DNA from: CAJQQY01 sp045106765
GTDB lineage: Bacteria; Bacteroidota; Bacteroidia; Chitinophagales; Saprospiraceae
Assembly: GCA_045106765.1 (NCBI GenBank)
Contig: JBGCFD010000161.1
Location: 1-64,000 of the forward strand
Reading direction: 5' to 3'
Length of the DNA stretch: 64,000 bases
The notes under the pieces were generated by a model. The model did not search any database and had not been told where the DNA came from. It saw only the letters and a list, made by a program, of their open reading frames with translations. The translations under genes and the position numbers were made by a program. Shown piece after piece: positions 53,462 through 62,879 of the stretch (the first letter of the stretch is position 1; every line of letters starts with the position of its first letter).

Positions 53462-55738
53462 ATGGCAAATAAAGTATTTGACAAGGACATGTTGAAAGCT
53501 CACTATGAGAGTTTCTCAGAGAGAGTAGCAGCAGCTAGAAAAGTGCTCAATCGCCCGATGAGCTTGACAGAAAAAATCCTTTACTCACACCTTCACGCAG
53601 AGTCTCCACTCCAAGAATATACGCGAGGAGAAGATTACGTCATGTTTCAACCAGACCGAGTAGCGATGCAAGATGCAACTGCCCAGATGGCATTGTTGCA
53701 GTTCATGATGGCTGGAAAAGATAAAACTGCTGTTCCATCGACCGTACATTGTGATCACTTGATCCAAGCCAAAGATGGTTCAGATAAAGATATGGTTACA
53801 GCTTTGGATGTGAATTCTGAAGTATATGATTTCCTTCAGACAGTTTCTAAAAAATATGGAATTGGTTTTTGGAAACCAGGTGCTGGAATTATTCACCAAA
53901 CAGTTTTAGAAAATTATGCGTTCCCTGGAGGAATGATGATTGGGACGGATTCGCATACCGTTAATGCAGGTGGGTTAGGAATGGTTGCTATCGGAGTTGG
54001 AGGAGCAGATGCAGTTGACGTGATGGCAGGAATGGCTTGGGAATTAAAAATGCCAAAAATCATCGGAGTAAAGTTAACTGGAAAATTAAACGGTTGGACT
54101 TCTTCCAAAGATGTTATTCTTAAAGTAGCAGGTATCATCGGAGCAAAAGGTGGAACTGGTTATATCGTAGAATATTTCGGATCAGGTGCTAAGAATTTGT
54201 CTTGTACTGGAAAAGGAACGATCTGTAACATGGGGGCTGAGATTGGAGCAACGACTTCTAACTTTGGTTATGACAAATCAATGGATCGATACCTTCGAGC
54301 AACCAATCGAGCAGCTATTGCGAGAATGGCGAATAGAGTGAAAAAAGATTTGACAGGAGATCCAGAAGTTTATAAAGATCCTAAAAATTATTTTGACCAA
54401 GTGATCACGATCAACTTGTCAAAATTAGAACCACATATTAATGGTCCTTATACGCCAGATTTAGCTTACCCAATTTCTAAGTTTGCAGCAGCAGTTGAGA
54501 AAGAAGGTTACCCAGCAAAATTGGAAGTAGGGTTGATTGGTTCTTGTACGAATTCTTCTTACGAAGATTTGGATAGAGCAGCTTCATTGGCGCAACAAGC
54601 AGTTGATAAAAAATTAAGAGCAAAATCTGAATTTACAATTACACCAGGATCGGAAATGATTCGCTTCACCGTGGAACGAGATGGGATTTTAGATACATTT
54701 GAAAAAATGGGAGGTGTTGTTTTAGCTAATGCATGTGGACCATGTATCGGACAATGGGCAAGACACATGGAAGATCCAGATCGTAAAAATTCAATCATCA
54801 CTTCTTTTAATAGAAATTTTGCGAAGCGAAATGATGGAAATCCAAATACACATGGATTCGTTGCATCTCCTGAGATTGTAACAGCAATGGCAATCGCAGG
54901 TGATTTGAGATTTAATCCGTTGACAGATACATTAACCAATGCAGATGGTAAACAAGTAAAATTGGATCCGCCTACAGGAGTTGAGTTACCACCAAACGGA
55001 TTTGATGTTGAAGATATGGGATACATCAAACCTCCACGAAGTGCTAAAAATGTAAAAGTAAAAGTTAATCCAAAATCTAATCGGATTCAATTATTAACTC
55101 CGTTCGTACCAATTACTTCAAAGCAATTGGAAGGAATGAGAATCTTAATTAAAGCGAAAGGAAAATGTACAACGGATCATATTTCTATGGCTGGACCATG
55201 GTTGAAATTCCGTGGACACTTAGAAAATATTTCTAACAACTGTTACATCGGGGCAATCAATGCTTTCAATGATTCTGCCAATAATGTATTGAATGCAGAA
55301 ACTGGTGAGTATGGTGCAGTTCCAGATTTGGGTCGTTATTACCGAGACAATGGAATTGGTTCTGTAGTATTTGGAGAGGAAAACTTAGGAGAAGGATCTT
55401 CTCGTGAGCATGCTGCGATGGAGCCAAGATTCTTAGGTGTTCATGCGGTGATTGTAAAATCATTTGCACGTATCCACGAAACAAATTTGAAGAAGCAAGG
55501 AATGTTAGCATTGACTTTTGTTGACAAAAGTTCTTATGACTTAGTTCGACAAGATGATAAGGTTGCGATCAAAGGTTTCGATAGTTTTGCACCAGGTAAA
55601 AACTTGACAGTAGAGTTGACTCATGCTGATGGAACTAAGGATTCGTTTGAAGTAACACACACTTATAATCAAGCTCAAATTGATTGGGTGCGAGCTGGTT
55701 CAGCTTTAAATAAAATTAGAGAAGAAGAAGGATTGTAA
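53462..55738 (+). CDS. acn: Aconitate hydratase
   Basis: A 758-residue aconitase of the mitochondrial-like type, interconverting citrate and isocitrate in the TCA cycle. The Fe-S cluster cysteines are in LIGSCTNSSYED and ANACGPCIGQW, and the swivel domain shows CTTDHISMAGPW and GEGSSREHAAMEPR for substrate binding. Length fits ACO2-like enzymes. It is a single gene with a promoter element at 53406 and a terminator at 55842-55873. Confidence 0.95.
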   Translation: MANKVFDKDMLKAHYESFSERVAAARKVLNRPMSLTEKILYSHLHAESPLQEYTRGEDYVMFQPDRVAMQDATAQMALLQFMMAGKDKTAVPSTVHCDHLIQAKDGSDKDMVTALDVNSEVYDFLQTVSKKYGIGFWKPGAGIIHQTVLENYAFPGGMMIGTDSHTVNAGGLGMVAIGVGGADAVDVMAGMAWELKMPKIIGVKLTGKLNGWTSSKDVILKVAGIIGAKGGTGYIVEYFGSGAKNLSCTGKGTICNMGAEIGATTSNFGYDKSMDRYLRATNRAAIARMANRVKKDLTGDPEVYKDPKNYFDQVITINLSKLEPHINGPYTPDLAYPISKFAAAVEKEGYPAKLEVGLIGSCTNSSYEDLDRAASLAQQAVDKKLRAKSEFTITPGSEMIRFTVERDGILDTFEKMGGVVLANACGPCIGQWARHMEDPDRKNSIITSFNRNFAKRNDGNPNTHGFVASPEIVTAMAIAGDLRFNPLTDTLTNADGKQVKLDPPTGVELPPNGFDVEDMGYIKPPRSAKNVKVKVNPKSNRIQLLTPFVPITSKQLEGMRILIKAKGKCTTDHISMAGPWLKFRGHLENISNNCYIGAINAFNDSANNVLNAETGEYGAVPDLGRYYRDNGIGSVVFGEENLGEGSSREHAAMEPRFLGVHAVIVKSFARIHETNLKKQGMLALTFVDKSSYDLVRQDDKVAIKGFDSFAPGKNLTVELTHADGTKDSFEVTHTYNQAQIDWVRAGSALNKIREEEGL

Positions 55739-55740
55739 GA

Positions 55741-55799
55741 AGGAGTCAGGTATCAGGTCGTCCGTCTGTGGCGAACTGTTAGAAGTCAGGAGTTTTTTG
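55741..55799. repeat. Fragmentary AGGAGTCAG-type repeat
   Basis: Contains AGGAGTCAGGTATCAGG and GTCAGGAG, words shared with the 33-nt palindromes, plus GTCCGTCTGTGGCGAAC, which nearly folds on itself. Looks like the remains of a spacer element. Confidence 0.35.
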
Positions 55800-55841
55800 G
55801 AATCCCTACTTTTTGATTCTTTTTCGAAAAAATAAATATGG

Positions 55842-55873
55842 AAGCCACTTGAGAGTAAAATCTTGAGTGGCTT
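55842..55873 (+). terminator. Intrinsic terminator of the aconitase gene
   Basis: AAGCCACT (55842-55849) pairs with AGTGGCTT (55866-55873), extended by partial pairing, followed by a run of T. Confidence 0.75.
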
Positions 55874-55884
55874 TTTTTTGAGGT

Positions 55885-55917
55885 AGGAATCAGCGATCAA
55901 TCTGATCCATGATTCCT
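55885..55917. repeat. 33-nt REP-like palindrome, copy 2
   Basis: AGGAATCA pairs with TGATTCCT around a loop containing GCGATCAATCTGAT. Same length and layout as 13421-13453; the stem G-C at position 5 there is an A-T here. Confidence 0.75.
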
Positions 55918-56008
55918 TTTTTGAAAAATGTGACATTATTAACTATATTCGTCATAATTAATGCTAATACTTTTTTAGTTTTTATCTAACAAACAAAACA
56001 CTTTAATC

Positions 56009-56410
56009 ATGTTTAAAGAATTTAAAGATTTTATTATGACGGGCAACGTCATTGACTTCGCAATTGCAGTAATTTTAGCAGGCGCAGTAGGACTAGTAGT
56101 GAACGGATTTGTAAATGACATTATGATGCCTATAGTAGGTCACTTTGGCCCAGGGATGGATTTCGCTGATTGGAGCATTCCTCTTGCAGAAGCAGTTGGG
56201 AAAGAAGGCGAAGACGGATATAAAGCGGCAACTGAAATCCGAATTGGAGCATGGATTAATACGATCATCAGTTTAATTACTGTAGGATTTGTATTATTTA
56301 TGATGGCTAAATCTGCAAAGAAGTATAAAGAAGCACCAGCACCAGAAGCACCAGCTGGACCAACTCAAGAAGAATTACTAGCACAAATTCGTGATTTATT
56401 GAAAAAATAA
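56009..56410 (+). CDS. mscL: Large-conductance mechanosensitive channel
   Basis: A 133-residue inner-membrane channel that opens under osmotic downshock to release solutes. KEFKDFIMTGNVIDFAIAVI is the conserved N-terminal helix and TM1, a periplasmic loop follows, TM2 is WINTIISLITVGFVLFMMAK, and the C-terminus is a helical bundle (EELLAQIRDLLKK). The Ala/Pro-rich linker before the bundle is usual. Length normal; followed by a 16-bp terminator. Confidence 0.95.
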   Translation: MFKEFKDFIMTGNVIDFAIAVILAGAVGLVVNGFVNDIMMPIVGHFGPGMDFADWSIPLAEAVGKEGEDGYKAATEIRIGAWINTIISLITVGFVLFMMAKSAKKYKEAPAPEAPAGPTQEELLAQIRDLLKK

Positions 56411-56440
56411 TAAATAGCGAACCAAACTAAAAATAAAATT

Positions 56441-56476
56441 AGAAAGTCCTTTCGAAGTAATTCGAAAGGACTTTCT
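56441..56476 (+). terminator. Strong terminator of mscL
   Basis: A perfect 16-bp stem (56441-56456 with 56461-56476) with a GTAA loop and following T run. Confidence 0.9.
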
Positions 56477-56619
56477 TTTTAAGGAACGAAATAGTAAATC
56501 ATTTGTCTAGTAGATATGAGTAATTATCTAAAAGAGATTTCTTTTTTTCTATATTGGAATATTTTGCGAAATTCATTTTTTTAAAAACTTTTATCTCTTT
56601 TTTTAGACATAAAAATAAA

Positions 56620-59600
56620 ATGCTTTTGACTTTAAAAAACCAATGTTACGTTTTTGTAATTGTATTTGCGATAGCGCTATTTTCTAATTTTTCTTTTGGT
56701 CAAAAAGAAAAATTACCAATTCGTGAGCTAGAAAACCAACATGTCTTTTTGTTGAGTAACCTTGAAAACGTACAATCCAATTCACCTCTTTTTTCCAACA
56801 TAAAAAATCTTATAACTAAGCAAGAGGGAAATTCTACGATTCTTTTTCTAGGAGATATTATTTCAAAAAATGGAATTGATAAAACTCCAAATAAGGAAGA
56901 GGTTAATAAAATTCAAAACATTCTCGATTTAGCTGCGACTGCCGAACAATCAATTTTTGTTCCTGGAGATAAGGAATGGGATGACGGTGGAAAGGAAGGA
57001 TTTCGAAAAGTAAAATCGCTCGAAAAACATTTTAAAAAAGAAAAGATTCAAATTACTCCAAGTGATGGTTGCCTAGGACCAGAGGTAGTAGATGTTGGTG
57101 ATTTTCTCAGAATAATTACCATCAATACTCAATGGTGGGTACATCGTTATCAAAAACCTGAATCAGAAGATTTAGATTGTCCTGCATTTAATGAAGTAGA
57201 ATTTTGGGATGAATTGGAGAGTGCGATGAATGATGCCGAAGATAGAAATGTAATTTTAGCAGCTCATCATCCTATTCTTTCTTTTGGTCAATATGCTGGG
57301 TATGGATTGACGAGACAACATTTTTCACCACCAATTATAGGATCATTCATCGCTGGCTATCATCAAAGTGTGGGAACTAAAAAAGATTTGACTCAAGCAG
57401 CACTAGTCAATTTTTCCAATGAATTATTAAAACGTTTGGAGCGATTTCCTCCAATTATTTATGCTTCTGGTCATGAATATGATTTGCAACTGAATTATAA
57501 AAGTGGAAGTTATCATCTCAATAGTGGCGCAATTCACCAAGCAAAAAAAACGAGTAAAAATAGATATTCTAAATTCCGACAATCAAAACCAGGGGTGGCA
57601 CATTTGGAATTTTCCAAAGATGGAGAAGTCAGTATGAAAATTTGGGATGTACAATCTGATGGAAGTTTAAAAAACAACCACGATCAAATTCTTTTCCAAA
57701 GTCCATGTAATCTTCCATTGATAGAATCATCTCTTCCCATTAATAAAAAATATAATCCTTGTTCAGAAGTAGAAAATAAATCGCTAGTTGAAATACCTTT
57801 TTCAGGAAAAGCCATTGCTGACTCTCAATTTGATGCAGGAAAAACTAAACAGTTTTTCATGGGGAAACATTATCGAACAAGTTGGGGAAAGGAGTTAGAT
57901 AATATTCCATATTTAAACTTGGATACGCTTTACGGCGGTTTGACTCCAACTGAAAAAGGAGGAGGTGCGCAAACCGTTTCCCTAAAATTTAAATCTGACG
58001 ATGGGCGAGTTTTTGCTTTTCGTTCCGTGGTAAAAGATCCAAATAAAAAATTAGATAGAGAGTTGAGAAAAACTATTTACGGTGATGTTATGGAAGATTT
58101 TACCGCACATCAGCATCCTTATGGTTCTTTGGTCGTCAGTGTTTTTATGGATGAATTGGGATTGCCACATTCTCAACCAAAATTATTTTTGATGCCAGAT
58201 CATCCTAAGTTGGGAAAATACCGAAAGGAGTTTGCAGGCAAATTAGGTTTCTTAGAAATCAAACCGAAGAAGAAAAAGAAAGGAAGAAAAGGGTTCCAAA
58301 ATGCAGATAAAGTTTCGAGCACATTTCAAATGTATCGAAAATTATTGGGCGATAATGACAACGTTTTTGACTCAGATAAATATGTGATGGCTCGTCTTTT
58401 GGATATGTGGATTTCGGATTGGGATCGACACCAAGATAATTGGAAATGGCTTGGTTACGATAATGGAAAAGGAATCACTTACACACCTTTTCCAAAAGAT
58501 CGAGATAAAGCATTTAGTCTTTTTCAAGGATTGTATCAATTGTTGGACTGGGAATTATTTGTCAAAGATCGAGGACGATTTCGAGAAAGTTATCGAAGTG
58601 TCAAAAGTCTAAATTTCAAAGCTAGAAATATGGATCGTCTTTTAGCAAGAGATTATGATCTTCAAAAATGGATGGAAGCAACGGATAAATTTACTAACCT
58701 GATGACTGATGAAGTAATTGAGAAAGCATTGTTAGGATTGCCTCCAGAAGTTTATGATTTGAGTGCTCTAGAAATTTCGAGACTTTTAAAAATACGTCGA
58801 GCTACGCTAAAAAATGCGGTTAAAGATTACTATAAACTTTTGGCAAAAAAAGTAACGATCATAGGAACAAATAAGCAAGAGATTTTTGAAGTTTTTCGAC
58901 AAGAAGATAACGATGTAGATGTTCGAGTTTTTAAAAGAAAGAAAAAAGGGAAACGAGGACAGTTACTTTTTAAGCGAACTTTTTTGGCAAAAGAAACCAA
59001 AGAGATTAATCTTTACGGACTAGCAAAAGATGATGAATTTTATTTGGCTGGCAAATCTAGTTCGTCGATCAAAGTAAGAATTATTGGAGGGGATGGTAAG
59101 GATTTTATTGTGGATAAATCAAAAGTGGAAGATCGAAATAGCAGAACTTTGATTTATGATTTTAATAAAAAAGATACGGTGGTGATGGGTGCAACAACTC
59201 AGTTGAAATCTCAAAATAGAGAAATTCATTTTGCAGCAGAAGATTTTTATGAGGATGATTATGCTTATCTAATTCCTATGGGAAGTTATAATGTGGATGA
59301 TGGTTGGGGATTTGGTTTTGCGACAGGGAAGAGTTGGCAGCAATTTGGAAAACCAAATTTTGGAGCAAAATACGCTTTGGTTGTTCTTGCTTCCACTCAA
59401 AAAAATTATAGTATAAATCTGAGTACACAATTTAGAGAAGTAATCAAAAAATGGGATTTGGTTTTTAATTTGAAGGCTGCGAGACCTGATCGGAATTTTA
59501 GATTTTTCTATGGGTTGGGAAATGATACAGAATTTGATAGAACTAGATTTAGAGATAATTATTACACAAACTTGACTACTAATTTTTCAAGTGAATTAGG

Positions 59601-60312
59601 TTTGCTCAAAACATTTTGGAAAAAATCTCAATTGAAAATTTCTGGAAAATATGAATTTCAAAAAATCGAAATCAGTTCGAGGAATAAGCTAGACGCTTCG
59701 ATTTATGAAGATGAAAATCCAGCTGGATTTGGAGAGTCGATTTTATTTGGACCTGAAGTTGATTTTAATTTAGACTTACGAGATAATGTTGCATTTCCTA
59801 CCAAAGGAGCACAATTAAAAGTGCAAAATTTTTCTTTTTTTAACACTAAAAATGACTCGGAATTCGGAGGAAGAGTTTCGACAGAAGCATTGTTTTATTT
59901 TTCTACAGGCATAAAAATACCAACTACTCTAGGTGTTCGGGCAGGATATATGAAAACTTATGGAGATACACCATTTTTCTATAAAAGTTATCTTGGACAA
60001 CAAGCAAATTTAAGAGGATTCAGAAATAATCGATATGGAGGAACGTCCGCAGCTTTTGTCAATACAGATTTGCGATTTCATTTTGGAACTATTTTAACCA
60101 AAGTTTTACCCTTGCGGTATGGCGTGTATGGATTATTTGATACGGGCAGAGTTTGGGTAGATGGAGAAGATTCCGATTCAATTCATTTTGCCTATGGAGG
60201 AGGATTTTATTTAATTCCATATGTTGAAAGTTTTAATTTGAACTTATCTATTGCAAAACCAAATCAAGGCAAGGTTCTTTTTAACTTTAGAATAGGATTT
60301 TTTGTTAGATGA
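56620..60312 (+). CDS. Giant outer-membrane protein: metallophosphoesterase, kinase-like and Omp85 barrel domains
   Basis: 1230 residues from the Met at 56620, which starts a signal peptide ending FSFGQ; a reading from 56554 adds 22 residues. An N-terminal calcineurin-like phosphoesterase shows LFLGDIISKNG, FVPGDKEWDDGG, AAHHPILSFG and SGHEYDLQ. A middle part has DWDRHQDNW (Asp602, Arg603, His604, Asp606, Asn607) and KDRDKAF (Asp627, Asp629), the layout of HipA/CotH/FAM20-like atypical kinases. The last ~370 residues form a BamA/D15-like barrel (GNDTEFDRTRFRDNYY; LRGFRNNRYGGTSAAFVNTD). It would display phosphoesterase and kinase-like modules at the outer membrane. A single gene. The barrel and phosphoesterase assignments are firm, the kinase part is moderate. 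Confidence 0.8.
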   Translation: MLLTLKNQCYVFVIVFAIALFSNFSFGQKEKLPIRELENQHVFLLSNLENVQSNSPLFSNIKNLITKQEGNSTILFLGDIISKNGIDKTPNKEEVNKIQNILDLAATAEQSIFVPGDKEWDDGGKEGFRKVKSLEKHFKKEKIQITPSDGCLGPEVVDVGDFLRIITINTQWWVHRYQKPESEDLDCPAFNEVEFWDELESAMNDAEDRNVILAAHHPILSFGQYAGYGLTRQHFSPPIIGSFIAGYHQSVGTKKDLTQAALVNFSNELLKRLERFPPIIYASGHEYDLQLNYKSGSYHLNSGAIHQAKKTSKNRYSKFRQSKPGVAHLEFSKDGEVSMKIWDVQSDGSLKNNHDQILFQSPCNLPLIESSLPINKKYNPCSEVENKSLVEIPFSGKAIADSQFDAGKTKQFFMGKHYRTSWGKELDNIPYLNLDTLYGGLTPTEKGGGAQTVSLKFKSDDGRVFAFRSVVKDPNKKLDRELRKTIYGDVMEDFTAHQHPYGSLVVSVFMDELGLPHSQPKLFLMPDHPKLGKYRKEFAGKLGFLEIKPKKKKKGRKGFQNADKVSSTFQMYRKLLGDNDNVFDSDKYVMARLLDMWISDWDRHQDNWKWLGYDNGKGITYTPFPKDRDKAFSLFQGLYQLLDWELFVKDRGRFRESYRSVKSLNFKARNMDRLLARDYDLQKWMEATDKFTNLMTDEVIEKALLGLPPEVYDLSALEISRLLKIRRATLKNAVKDYYKLLAKKVTIIGTNKQEIFEVFRQEDNDVDVRVFKRKKKGKRGQLLFKRTFLAKETKEINLYGLAKDDEFYLAGKSSSSIKVRIIGGDGKDFIVDKSKVEDRNSRTLIYDFNKKDTVVMGATTQLKSQNREIHFAAEDFYEDDYAYLIPMGSYNVDDGWGFGFATGKSWQQFGKPNFGAKYALVVLASTQKNYSINLSTQFREVIKKWDLVFNLKAARPDRNFRFFYGLGNDTEFDRTRFRDNYYTNLTTNFSSELGLLKTFWKKSQLKISGKYEFQKIEISSRNKLDASIYEDENPAGFGESILFGPEVDFNLDLRDNVAFPTKGAQLKVQNFSFFNTKNDSEFGGRVSTEALFYFSTGIKIPTTLGVRAGYMKTYGDTPFFYKSYLGQQANLRGFRNNRYGGTSAAFVNTDLRFHFGTILTKVLPLRYGVYGLFDTGRVWVDGEDSDSIHFAYGGGFYLIPYVESFNLNLSIAKPNQGKVLFNFRIGFFVR

Positions 60313-60340
60313 TCTTTTGTTAAAAACTAAGCATATTTAA

Positions 60341-60376
60341 AAATTGCCATTCTTGTTAATTCAAGAGTGGCAATTT
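60341..60376 (+). terminator. Terminator after the giant fusion gene
   Basis: AAATTGCCATTCTT (60341-60354) pairs with AAGAGTGGCAATTT (60363-60376) with one mismatch, followed by T residues. Confidence 0.75.
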
Positions 60377-60498
60377 TTTTGAAAAAAAACTTACTTCCTC
60401 ATTTACCTTTTTTAATGTTGCTGCATATGTAAGTGATTATGTGTTTAAAACAAACATTTTGAAATCAATTCATTTACAAAAACATTAAAAATTACAAC

Positions 60499-61110
60499 AT
60501 GAAAAAATTAATCTTATCAGTAACTATGTTAGCTTTCTTTTTTACTTCTTCACAAGCTCAATTTGATATAGAGAAACTTTTTGGAGGAGGAAGTATTGCA
60601 TTTGTAAAACCAGTCGGTGATTTTTCTGAAGTTGCAAATGGAGGTCTAGCAGGTAACCTTTTTGGAGGATACCAATTAACTGACAAATTAGGAGTAGGTC
60701 TTGAATATTCAGAAGCAATTACTGCAGGAATTGAAAGAGATTCAAATGGAGTAGATATTACAAGTGGAATCTTTGGTGCTCAATTATTTAGCTTACGATC
60801 TATTCAAGCTAAAAGTTGGTACCGATTTACAACTGGAACTGTACGACCGTTTGTGGCAGTAGGTGTAGGTGCTGCTCAGGTAGCAGAACCAGATGCTACA
60901 GACATAAATGGAGATGTAATTACTGCTGGAGCTAAGCGATGGGGACTTGGAGCTAGTGCCGAACTAGGTGTTAGTATTAATGGTTTTAGTTTATCTTATA
61001 GTTTCAACGTAAATGGAAAAGGACCAGATGAACCAGTCTTTAATGCAAACATAAAAGATCTATCTGTGAACTTTCACAGATTTGCAGCAGGATACATTTA
61101 TAATTTCTAA
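60499..61110 (+). CDS. Small outer-membrane beta-barrel protein
   Basis: A 203-residue exported protein with a signal peptide (KKLILSVTMLAFFFTSSQAQ). The mature chain has the alternating pattern of an 8-stranded barrel (GGSIAFVKPVG, LAGNLFGGYQLT, VRPFVAVGVGAAQV, FAAGYIYNF with C-terminal aromatic). The related families are annotated outer membrane beta-barrel protein. No specific function. Single gene, with a terminator at 61142-61169. Confidence 0.8.
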   Translation: MKKLILSVTMLAFFFTSSQAQFDIEKLFGGGSIAFVKPVGDFSEVANGGLAGNLFGGYQLTDKLGVGLEYSEAITAGIERDSNGVDITSGIFGAQLFSLRSIQAKSWYRFTTGTVRPFVAVGVGAAQVAEPDATDINGDVITAGAKRWGLGASAELGVSINGFSLSYSFNVNGKGPDEPVFNANIKDLSVNFHRFAAGYIYNF

Positions 61111-61141
61111 AACTCTCAGCATAAAATATAAAACTATATCT

Positions 61142-61169
61142 AGCCTCTTTGGATTTATCTGAAGAGGCT
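61142..61169 (+). terminator. Terminator of the 60499 gene
   Basis: AGCCTCTT (61142-61149) pairs with AAGAGGCT (61162-61169), followed by a T run. Confidence 0.75.
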
Positions 61170-61279
61170 TTTTCTTTTTTCTTTTTTATAAAAAAAATAT
61201 TAATTTAGATTTAACAACTTTTCTCTCCTTATCAACGGAACAAAGCAAAACGAATTTCTTAATTTTAAAATTCAACATT

Positions 61280-61822
61280 ATGAACAAACAATTAGTTGGT
61301 ACTTTGGTAGCAGGATTGATCCTTTTTATTTGGCAATTTATTTCTTGGAATTTGCTAAATCTTCATCAAGCAGAAATGCAGTATACTCCTAAGCAAGATC
61401 AAATAATGGAAGCTTTGACCCAGCTTGACTTGGAAGAAGGACATTACATGATTCCAACAGTCGCACCTGACGCATCCATGGAAGACAAAGAAAAATTAAT
61501 GGAATCTATGATTGGACAACCATGGGTTACTGTTTCTTATCACAACGCCTTCGAAGTGAATATGGGGATGAATATGACGAGAGGTTTTTTATTGGATTTG
61601 TTTTCTGCTTTCTTACTAGTTTGGGTTTTAATGAAATTTCGGGAAAATGATTTTATGACTAGTCTCTTAGCTTCTTTAGCGGTTGGAGCGATTGGTTATT
61701 TGACGATTCCATATTTACATCAAGTATGGATGGAAACGGATAGTACAGGATATTTGATAGATACAATTGTTGCTTGGGGATTGGTTGGAGCTTGGTTAGG
61801 TTGGTGGTTGAACCGAAAGTAA
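61280..61822 (+). CDS. Small membrane protein of unknown function
   Basis: A 180-residue protein with about four transmembrane helices: one at the N-terminus (LVGTLVAGLILFIWQFISWN), then a soluble loop of about 70 residues with conserved-looking PDASMEDKEKLMESMIGQPW, then three more (about 97-178). No family is recalled with certainty, though similar membrane proteins occur widely in Bacteroidota. A terminator at 61847-61875 follows. Confidence 0.7.
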   Translation: MNKQLVGTLVAGLILFIWQFISWNLLNLHQAEMQYTPKQDQIMEALTQLDLEEGHYMIPTVAPDASMEDKEKLMESMIGQPWVTVSYHNAFEVNMGMNMTRGFLLDLFSAFLLVWVLMKFRENDFMTSLLASLAVGAIGYLTIPYLHQVWMETDSTGYLIDTIVAWGLVGAWLGWWLNRK

Positions 61823-61846
61823 AACGATATAATTATTAATTATTAG

Positions 61847-61875
61847 CGGTGTTAGGACTTGAAGTTCTAACACCG
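61847..61875. terminator. Bidirectional terminator between 61280 and 61881 genes
   Basis: CGGTGTTAG (61847-61855) pairs with CTAACACCG (61867-61875); T run follows and the genes converge. Confidence 0.8.
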
Positions 61876-61880
61876 TTTTT

Positions 61881-62738
61881 TTATTTTTTGAAATAAAAAA
61901 TTCCTCCAAACTGAAACGTCGTTTGCAAAAAGAAAAAATCTTGTTTGGCTTTGTTATTTCCCACCGAAGAAGTCAGTACATCGAATAAATTAATATATCC
62001 ACCTTTGATTTCTGTATGAATAAAATAATGTTTAAAAAGAGTCAAATGTAAACCCGTTTTTAACGAGGCTCCCCAACCTGCAAAATGATAAACATTGATA
62101 TCATCCTGCCGAAGCAAAGTAATATCCGATCTAGGAATCAATGGGCCAGTTTCAAAACCTTCGATTATTTGTAATTCAATTTTATTTTTTGCCCACTCTT
62201 TTTTTTGAAAAAGGTTATCTGCTCGACTAATCCCAAAGTTGAAATAATTTAACCCATCGGTATGTTCCATTTGTAAAAGAGAAGGGCGAATAATAATATT
62301 TTGATTAGAATATTCTCCGTCATAAAAATCATGCATTTCTCGAATGTAGCCATCAATCTTCACCTCTTGAGCATCTTGTACCACATACTTCATATGATCC
62401 ATCGACATCGTAAAAATCCATCGATCTCGAAAATAATATCCCATTCCAAAATTGGTTTGGGGAACAGTTAAGCTACTTGGTTTAAAATAAGTTTCAAAAG
62501 AGAAATCAGATTGTCGATCTTTGGCCACTACATCTGACAACGTAAAATCATAAGTGTCCCCTTTGAAATGAATATCTGATTTGGAATAAAATCCTCGATT
62601 CCATCCCCAGTAAATATAAAAGCGACCTTTATTTGTTCGCACTTCATCTTTGACTATTTCATCTTGAGCAAAAATATTTTGGGAAAAAGAAAATAGTAAA
62701 AAGAAGAGGCTAATTACGCTTAGAAAATTGAATTTCAT
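61881..62738 (-). CDS. Exported protein, probable outer-membrane beta-barrel
   Basis: A 285-residue protein with a signal peptide (LFFLLFSFSQNIFAQ) and a mature part rich in aromatic and glycine residues in alternating patterns (RFYIYWGWNRGFYSKSD, YFFRDRWIFTMSMDHMKYVV, FFFLQTTFQFGGIFYF at the C-terminus). This is typical of outer-membrane barrels. No function is recognised. Lies downstream of the acyl-CoA ligase gene and behind a separate terminator, so it is probably independent. Confidence 0.7.
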   Translation of the reverse strand: MKFNFLSVISLFFLLFSFSQNIFAQDEIVKDEVRTNKGRFYIYWGWNRGFYSKSDIHFKGDTYDFTLSDVVAKDRQSDFSFETYFKPSSLTVPQTNFGMGYYFRDRWIFTMSMDHMKYVVQDAQEVKIDGYIREMHDFYDGEYSNQNIIIRPSLLQMEHTDGLNYFNFGISRADNLFQKKEWAKNKIELQIIEGFETGPLIPRSDITLLRQDDINVYHFAGWGASLKTGLHLTLFKHYFIHTEIKGGYINLFDVLTSSVGNNKAKQDFFFLQTTFQFGGIFYFKK

Positions 62739-62812
62739 TTATTTGTTTTTAGAGAAAATTAGGTGTTGGATATATTCAAGGTATTCGATACCTGAAGTTG
62801 ATTTACAAAATT

Positions 62813-62850
62813 AAAAAATCTCATTCGAAATAAATCAAATGAGATTTTTT
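62813..62850 (-). terminator. Terminator of the acyl-CoA ligase gene
   Basis: 13-bp perfect stem (AAAAAATCTCATT 62813-62825 with AATGAGATTTTTT 62838-62850) in the gap downstream of the leftward ligase gene. Confidence 0.8.
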
Positions 62851-62879
62851 TAACAAAAATAAAATTTATAACAATACAT

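Noticed and set aside
54559..55029. 156-codon minus-strand ORF inside aconitase
   Set aside because: Shadow of the aconitase frame; composition follows the reverse complement of conserved motifs.
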